A DNA stretch of 64,000 nt from Sipunculus nudus. Lineage: Eukaryota > Annelida > Sipuncula > Golfingiida > Sipunculidae. Shown in pieces: positions 25,769 through 64,000 of this stretch. The notes below the pieces were generated by a model. The model was not told the DNA's origin. It ran no database searches and was given only the letters and a program-made list of their open reading frames with translations. A program made the translations under genes and the position numbers. Location: positions 37,666,401 through 37,730,400 of the forward strand of contig CM049317.1 of NCBI GenBank assembly GCA_026874595.1. The letters are read 5' to 3'. How positions within the stretch are numbered: position 1 is the stretch's first letter; the number at the start of each line of letters is the position of its first letter.

Positions 25769-25864
25769 GATTATGTCACTCAGAGACGCTGAAAACGGGA
25801 TATATATATATATATGTACACACAAAGTCATCTCCCCACCTTGGAAGAAAAATTGACGCCACTG
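25365..25864. mobile_element. 500-bp hAT-type MITE inserted in the satellite
   Basis: Terminal inverted repeats are caggggcgtcaat at the left end and attgacgccactg at the right (12 of 13 positions pair). The element is flanked by a perfect 8-bp direct repeat, gtgtgtct, at 25357-25364 and 25865-25872. TIRs starting CAG and an 8-bp target duplication are diagnostic of the hAT superfamily. The interior has no transposase frame and contains long TA microsatellite tracts (25603-25764). Satellite sequence resumes for about 25 bp after the right copy of the target site, so the element landed inside a monomer. Confidence 0.85.
25603..25764. repeat. (TA)n microsatellite, interrupted
   Basis: TA dinucleotide tract with short interruptions (atttaaatata, tacatatatata). 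It lies inside the hAT-type MITE. Confidence 0.9.
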
Positions 25865-25872
25865 GTGTGTCT

Positions 25873-26617
25873 CAATGTCCCCCGACCACCTATTTTTATT
25901 TTTATATTCTGAATTTTAAATTAACTTTTTCTGCTACAAGCTTGATTAAGAAATTGCTTGGACATACCTGAATAAGTATTATTATGCAACATTAAAGGTT
26001 AAAATAGTCACTTTTATATGGGCTCACAATAACTACTTATTACTGTGAATATTAAAGAAAATTAGCTATAATTAGTCATTCAAACGTTCAGTTACCAGTG
26101 ATATTCTTTTCTTTATATATTGTATATCTGGTGTCCACTTCGGGGTTGTTGGAGGATTTAACCATTTCTGTACCTGGCGTGCCGATATATCATATACGGA
26201 TTTCCTGTGACATGTCCGCCGTTCACCATTGACCTCACCTGGAATATCCCAACGTCTACAAAACGTTTCCGCTCAGTACACTGTCCGCACGGTTTACTCG
26301 TAACAAATATATCTACCCAATCCGGTAGTGAAGGCTTATCAAAAAAACATTCATGAATTATTCATGAACGTAAACATTTATTTGGTCACAAGTAGTCAAC
26401 GCAGGCCGTCTGGGATGTACTGGTATTATTGCTAGCTCATAGATACATCACAGACAACAGGGGTCTACTATTTAGTACTGAAGTTTCCTATGAGATTTCC
26501 TTGCTTTATAAAGCTTTATACAAGTGACAGCTGTCTCATCTTGTGATGTTTCCGCCAGGGATGTTGACAAACAGTCCGACATTGTGGAACTTGTAGAGCA
26601 GTGTAACTAACTGTCAC
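25873..26617 (+). promoter_or_regulatory. 5' flank and putative promoter/5' UTR of gene 2
   Basis: About 25 bp of residual satellite followed by unique AT-rich sequence leading to the signal-peptide exon. A TATA-like ttgctttataaagc lies near 26500, about 115 bp before the ATG at 26618. The inverted pair attcatgaattattcatgaa is at 26351-26370. Promoter assignment rests on position and the TATA-like word only. Confidence 0.3.
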
Positions 26618-59435
<32,818 letters not shown>

Positions 59436-59591
59436 CTCATTTCAAAACTCAGGGGATGTGGACCAACGCAGGGGCAGGTACGAGCTGGCCAGGTACTGAA
59501 TTCTGTCAGGTCAATCAATATGCCTGTTCTATGTCTTGGGTGAACAGAGGCATAATGATTGGTTACTGCCGAAAAGTCATATTTAAAGAAA

Positions 59592-59597
59592 AATAAA
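59592..59597 (+). terminator. Candidate polyadenylation signal AATAAA of gene 2
   Basis: AATAAA in aagaaaaataaaatatgg, about 157 bp after the stop codon. This is a plausible 3' UTR length; no transcript evidence is available. Confidence 0.45.
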
Positions 59598-61631
59598 ATA
59601 TGGTGTAACATACGACAGTCTGTAATTGTGTACTTTTAATTATATAATTTGCAAACTGGGGAATATTAAATATGTTTTATTATTTCCTTTTCATGTATGT
59701 TCAAAAATGCACAAATTCAATATTAAGTGCTGTTATTGTGCACATGATATTAATAGGCAAAGCTGCTATTGCAAAGCTTATCAAACATAGTGTGCTCCAG
59801 ATCAGTCGTTAAGGGCTGTTGACTATCCTGGAATTCTCTGTGTAGTTTAAATATGATGGACTAGCCGTGCCTCCAAGAAATGTTACTGATCCAGCTTACC
59901 CAGTCACATATGTAGCGTCGCCATGGTACGCATCCTCACGCTCCTTATACATTGCAATCGTCCCAGATCTCCCTGGATATAACCGCTGCTTTGTATAGCA
60001 AGGCTCTCTGGGTCTGGCCATCCGGAATTTTCACAGAGCAAAGAACTTTAATCAGACAAATGACAGCATGGTATCGCATTATGCATTCAGCTCAAATCTT
60101 AAACATGCGATACCCGCTGTCGTTGGTATGACAATAAGGCTTCTGGCACAGGACTACGCTCTATAAGCAGCGGCCACGCTATGCACAACTATTCGCTACA
60201 CTAACCGCTGCAATAAGCCGCGGTTGCGTGTCAGGTTTGGCCACCAGGCGGTGCTGCCTCTGTGGAATTCCCCCTGCGTAATACTTCACCAATCACATTG
60301 CAGATATCACATTCACAATCGGATGTTCTTCGAGGTATCGGTCACTCTGCACTGCAGTGGAAAGCGCATGGTAGACAACCCCCCCCCCCCCACAACCCCC
60401 CGTCGGAATACACAAGATGCAACCGTCAACTTTCCACACAGTCTCTACACTGACTTGCTGGTGCGGCCTGAGGTCAGTTATCCCCCACTGTCTGCATATG
60501 CCCTTTCTTGCAACTGCTACACGCGAGTTTGTCACGGCAGAGCGCGGAGCCGTGTTTGTTTACACGCTAAGCCAATCAGATTTCTTCTACCAGTTCTGCA
60601 GATTTGTTAAAACGCAGAGCAAATAAGATTTTACTTTATCCAGCGCAAACTGACTGGGTGTTGCAAACCTGAAAAATCCTGCTATTTCTCACAGCGTGTG
60701 AGTGGAAGGTCACCAGGCCGGGAGGTTACGCACTGTGTTCAGAGTAAAGCACAGGACGAACGCGAGCTGGTTTCCCGGACTGATCAGACAAGCGAGACTG
60801 AGAGTCGTGTAAAATTTGAGCTGAATAGACAATGTGATACCACGCTCTTATTGGTCTGATCACACTTTTTTGCTCTGTGCACACCCTGGTGGAAGAACCC
60901 ACATAATATTGCTATAAGAAAACAGTTACACTTAGAGATTGCAGTGTCTAATAGCTACAGTGTATAACCGCTGCCCGAGAACGTATGATATGGTACGGTA
61001 TTGTTATATACATTATTTATTTATATATAGCCTGCATGGTATACCATTAATGTATGCGCACTAAAAAGTAAAGTAATATGTATAAATGCAGGGTGCATAT
61101 ACACATTATAATCCTGTAACATATTACATCTAAAAAAACTAAGTGTATTTATACTATTTTATTTCCTAATTTATATTCTGGTTATATTTATGATGATCAT
61201 ATGTTTATGCTGACATATTTATTGTACATTACATGTCATTTTTCTTGAATCAGTTAAGACGGAGGCTTACATCGTACCGGTTTCAAGGTGATCGACAACT
61301 GCCAACCCGTCTGTTTCCTGATTTGTGTAAGAAATGTCAGGATATGCTGCATGACGGACGTATAAGATGTAATAATACTCAATCACTGTTCTAATCGAGG
61401 CATAACAAGCTCGGTGTACAGGTTCACCAGCCAGTGTTTCACAGGCCATTTACCTGTCTGATCATAAATGCTGAGTCATATATATTAGTATAATAACTAA
61501 ACCTCCTTCGTACCATCATGATGGTAGACTGGTGACCTTCCTCCAACTGAGTCATCAAATAGAACAACTTTAAACCAAAGCATCTTGCATATAGATCATA
61601 TTTTACCACGTATATCATTCTGATGTCTATA

Positions 61632-61636
<5 letters not shown>
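59598..61636. other. 3' flank of gene 2
   Basis: No supportable gene. It is GC-richer from about 59900 to 60850, with a C run at 60379-60390, then AT-rich again. Short open frames at 60224-60626 have no recognisable domain. Confidence 0.4.

Positions 61637-61694
<58 letters not shown>
61637..61694. repeat. (TA)n microsatellite
   Basis: Uninterrupted AT/TA tract. Confidence 0.93.
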
Positions 61695-61696
<2 letters not shown>

Positions 61697-62118
61697 AACC
61701 GAATGTTCATACACATTCATCTTCACGTGAGCCACTTCTTCAATAGTCATGATCTGAATATTTATAGATTTTTAATAAATATAAATGTATATTTATATGT
61801 AATGAATGTTCTCCTAATTTTGCGCAGGCGCACAAGACGCATTTACTTTATTTACAGAGGTAAGACCAAAGGTCGGTTTTATTATTTATCTGTATTATGA
61901 AGCAGACGTTTAAAAATGTGTAGTGTATTTTGTTTTTGAGCATTAAATGTACAGTCACCAAATGTCTTGTTGTCACTAAAAATGCCCCGATTTTTATGTT
62001 CTGCGAGCCACTTTAAACTGTATTGAATGCCTAAATATAAACTGAATGCCTAAATTTAAAAAAGAGAGATCTGAACTAAATTACAAGTTAAATTTTATAC
62101 GTTTTATAGGTCCGTAGT

Positions 62119-62146
62119 GCCCCCCCCCCCCCCAAAAAAAAAAAAT
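62119..62146. repeat. C run followed by A run
   Basis: About 15 C followed by about 12 A; a length-unstable mononucleotide pair. Confidence 0.9.
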
Positions 62147-62214
62147 AATCATCCCAAATGATCACATCAATGAATACTTGACAACCACTTCAATAACCTT
62201 CGATAACTAGAAAT

Positions 62215-63080
62215 ATGCATTCTAATGAATGCAAGCCTCCTCCATTCACTTATTCAGCCCACATTTCCAGGTCATACGTGCATATAAGTGACTGAATATT
62301 TGTGAATATTCCTTGATGATGTTCCCGGGTCCGGATCATGCGCCGAGTTTGCCTTATCTTTGCGAAAACAAAACGATCGTTCGCACAGTTGGTCAAAGCC
62401 GACAACATGACATTTAGTATCAACCTTTCATGTAAAGAAATCATTAAAGGGTTATTCAAAAGTATATTAATGAGGGATACAAGGGGAGTGACGAAAGGAG
62501 AAACATCCAAACGTTGTGGTGGGTTGAACTTAATTCAAGTGACGTCCCTGAGTCACCCAAGCTAATGCTGACGTAAACAGTAACCTGCAGACTCGTGTTT
62601 ACATATTAATATACAGTTCAGCTATAATAAATCCTGTGTTCAATTGAGGAACACGTCCAAAGTGGGGGGTTGGGAGGGGTACGGGTTGGAGCCGCACAGG
62701 GTTTCCGCCTGCCAACGGAAGATTTTTAGCATTTAATGAAGCAATTAAATGTAAACCCATGCCGACGGAGAAAGATCTTCTAATATTCTGGGTTCAAAAC
62801 CGGAGAGGTGGCAGAGAATTAATCAACGCCCGCTTCCCCGGACTTCTAAACTGACTTTGATTCTAGGGGCCATCAAATACTCTGTGAACAGGAATTAAGC
62901 TGTAACACTGATAACTTGCATTCTACTGATTGCAAGCCTCCTCTATTCACTTATTCGGCGCAAAATACCAGGTTCATTCGTACACAAGTGACTAGATATT
63001 TTTGAATAATCCTTGATTACGTTCCGGATCAAGCGTCGGATCCACATAAAAATCTAATCGATTCTATATTTGCGCAAACC
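62215..63080. repeat. Diverged ~140-bp sequence present twice (62215-62360 and 62918-63065)
   Basis: Both copies read cattcta(a/c)tga(a/t)tgcaagc, then ctcc(t)attcacttattc(a/g)g, ccaggt(c)attcgta/acgtgca, aagtgact(g/a), and end near gttcc(c)ggatca(t/a)gcg. They are in direct orientation, about 700 bp apart. Both are probably fragments of one dispersed repeat family. Confidence 0.6.
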
Positions 63081-64000
63081 TGAAATGTCCTGAAAATGTC
63101 ATCATGTCAATGCTATTTCGTTAATTATTTGGTGAGTCACATTATGAACAAACACACAACCACCTACAAACGGGGATGAACGTATACCCTCCTTGTGGAA
63201 GCAATGAGGCGTTGGCTAAAAGCAAGGTGGGCTGTTCAGGTTTTTTGGATGAAATAAATTAATTGGCTACAGGAATAAACTTATAGTAACTGTATGTTGT
63301 GTTGTAAAAAGATGAACCCTTATCATTGTTGATTCATCTAGTGAAAGGAGCCCGTGTGTGACGTGTTAGCCGATACTGCTGTACAATTAATAAAACAACC
63401 AAAGCTGGTGACACCGTTTATTTAAAAGTGTCAGATAATCCTGTCACAGGCACATGACAAGAGAGACGCTTCAGTATAACGCAGATATCATACATACACG
63501 TACATGCAAAGGAAGAAGCCGCCAGAGCTGCACATAATAGCCCTGTACGTGTAGAACAGTTTGTGCATTCCTTCCATGTGCAGTCAAACGGTTCCTCTTC
63601 CAGACGAAAGTATAAATTGTTAAAATGATAATACATAAAACGTTCGATAGCCTTCTTATGAAGCAGTCTCGTGCACTTCATCCATCTCTGCTGACGTTTT
63701 CCACATGGTATAGCAAACATATTTGTTTAACGGTATTTTTCAACAAAGATCATTTTCCTGATTGTTCTAAAAAATTAAAATAGACCTAAGTCACTTCATA
63801 AAAACTACCATCTCGACTGAACGGCCACATATATCATGGGTCTTCTTTCAGGTGGGAATGTAAGAATAATCATAATTAACTCAAATGGTGTTCACTATCT
63901 AAATAAAAGTCACACCTTCTCCAGAAAACTTAGACCTTTTCGCCTGATTTGAATATTGGGTCTTTCCTCCATCTTATAAGGGCCACCAGCACTTTAACCA
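63081..64000. other. Right end of window, unassigned
   Basis: AT-rich. A minus-strand open frame at 63418-63720 (100 codons, several Cys, e.g. CTWKECTNCSTRTG) has a TTTATT (AATAAA on the minus strand) at its stop codon. It has no recognised homology, so I do not call it a gene. Confidence 0.3.

Noticed and set aside
63418-63720. Minus-strand cysteine-containing 100-codon frame
   Set aside because: No homology, no splice context and a marginal polyadenylation word; kept only as a note.

Overview
The window is eukaryotic genomic DNA. It is AT-rich and intron-rich, full of microsatellites and transposable elements, and has no bacterial-type gene packing. The closest overall fit is a marine invertebrate, most likely a bivalve or other mollusc. 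That rests on a NACHT-LRR gene family of expanded-invertebrate type, a BEL/Pao retrotransposon, CR1/Jockey-like LINE tails with TAA repeats, and a dispersed repeat that opens with agctcagctga followed by GTCC-rich sequence. This is an inference; the species cannot be named from the sequence alone.

Two tandem paralogous genes on the + strand carry almost all the cellular coding capacity. Gene 1 (191-6430, 5' part outside the window) has a transmembrane exon, a 61-nt exon, a pre-NACHT exon and one large NACHT-LRR exon. Gene 2 (26618-59435) can be modelled as ten exons: signal peptide, two C-type-lectin-like domains (CTLDs) of two exons each, a Ser/Thr/Pro-rich stalk, a transmembrane helix, a 61-nt exon, a pre-NACHT exon and a single NACHT-LRR exon. 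All junction phases agree and the model is 3336 nt, 1111 codons plus stop. The last four exons match between the genes in order, phase and, for the 61-nt exon, exact length. The predicted product is a type I membrane protein with a lectin-like ectodomain and a cytoplasmic NLR-like STAND ATPase. This is the most interesting object in the window.

Layout: 1-6430 gene 1, whose last intron holds a 2.2-kb minisatellite built from the preceding exon's 3' end plus its splice donor. 6431-11900 intergenic, with scattered repeats. 11905-25890 a large tandem satellite (about 88-bp monomer, higher-order periods of 1271 and 1270 bp), interrupted at its right end by a 500-bp hAT-type MITE with an exact 8-bp target duplication. 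26618-59435 gene 2. Its first intron (16.6 kb) contains a complete 7764-bp BEL/Pao element with identical 703-bp LTRs, two degenerate LINE fragments and one copy of a dispersed repeat. Two further copies of that repeat lie in later introns. 59436-64000 is 3' flank with microsatellites, a C run and a duplicated 140-bp repeat.

Functional reading (inference): the two paralogues look like members of a locally duplicating family of membrane-anchored NLR-like receptors. Sensing would be outside the cell through CTLDs in gene 2, and signalling inside through the NACHT module. No conventional CARD, death or TIR domain is visible; the short pre-NACHT exon is the only candidate linker or effector segment.
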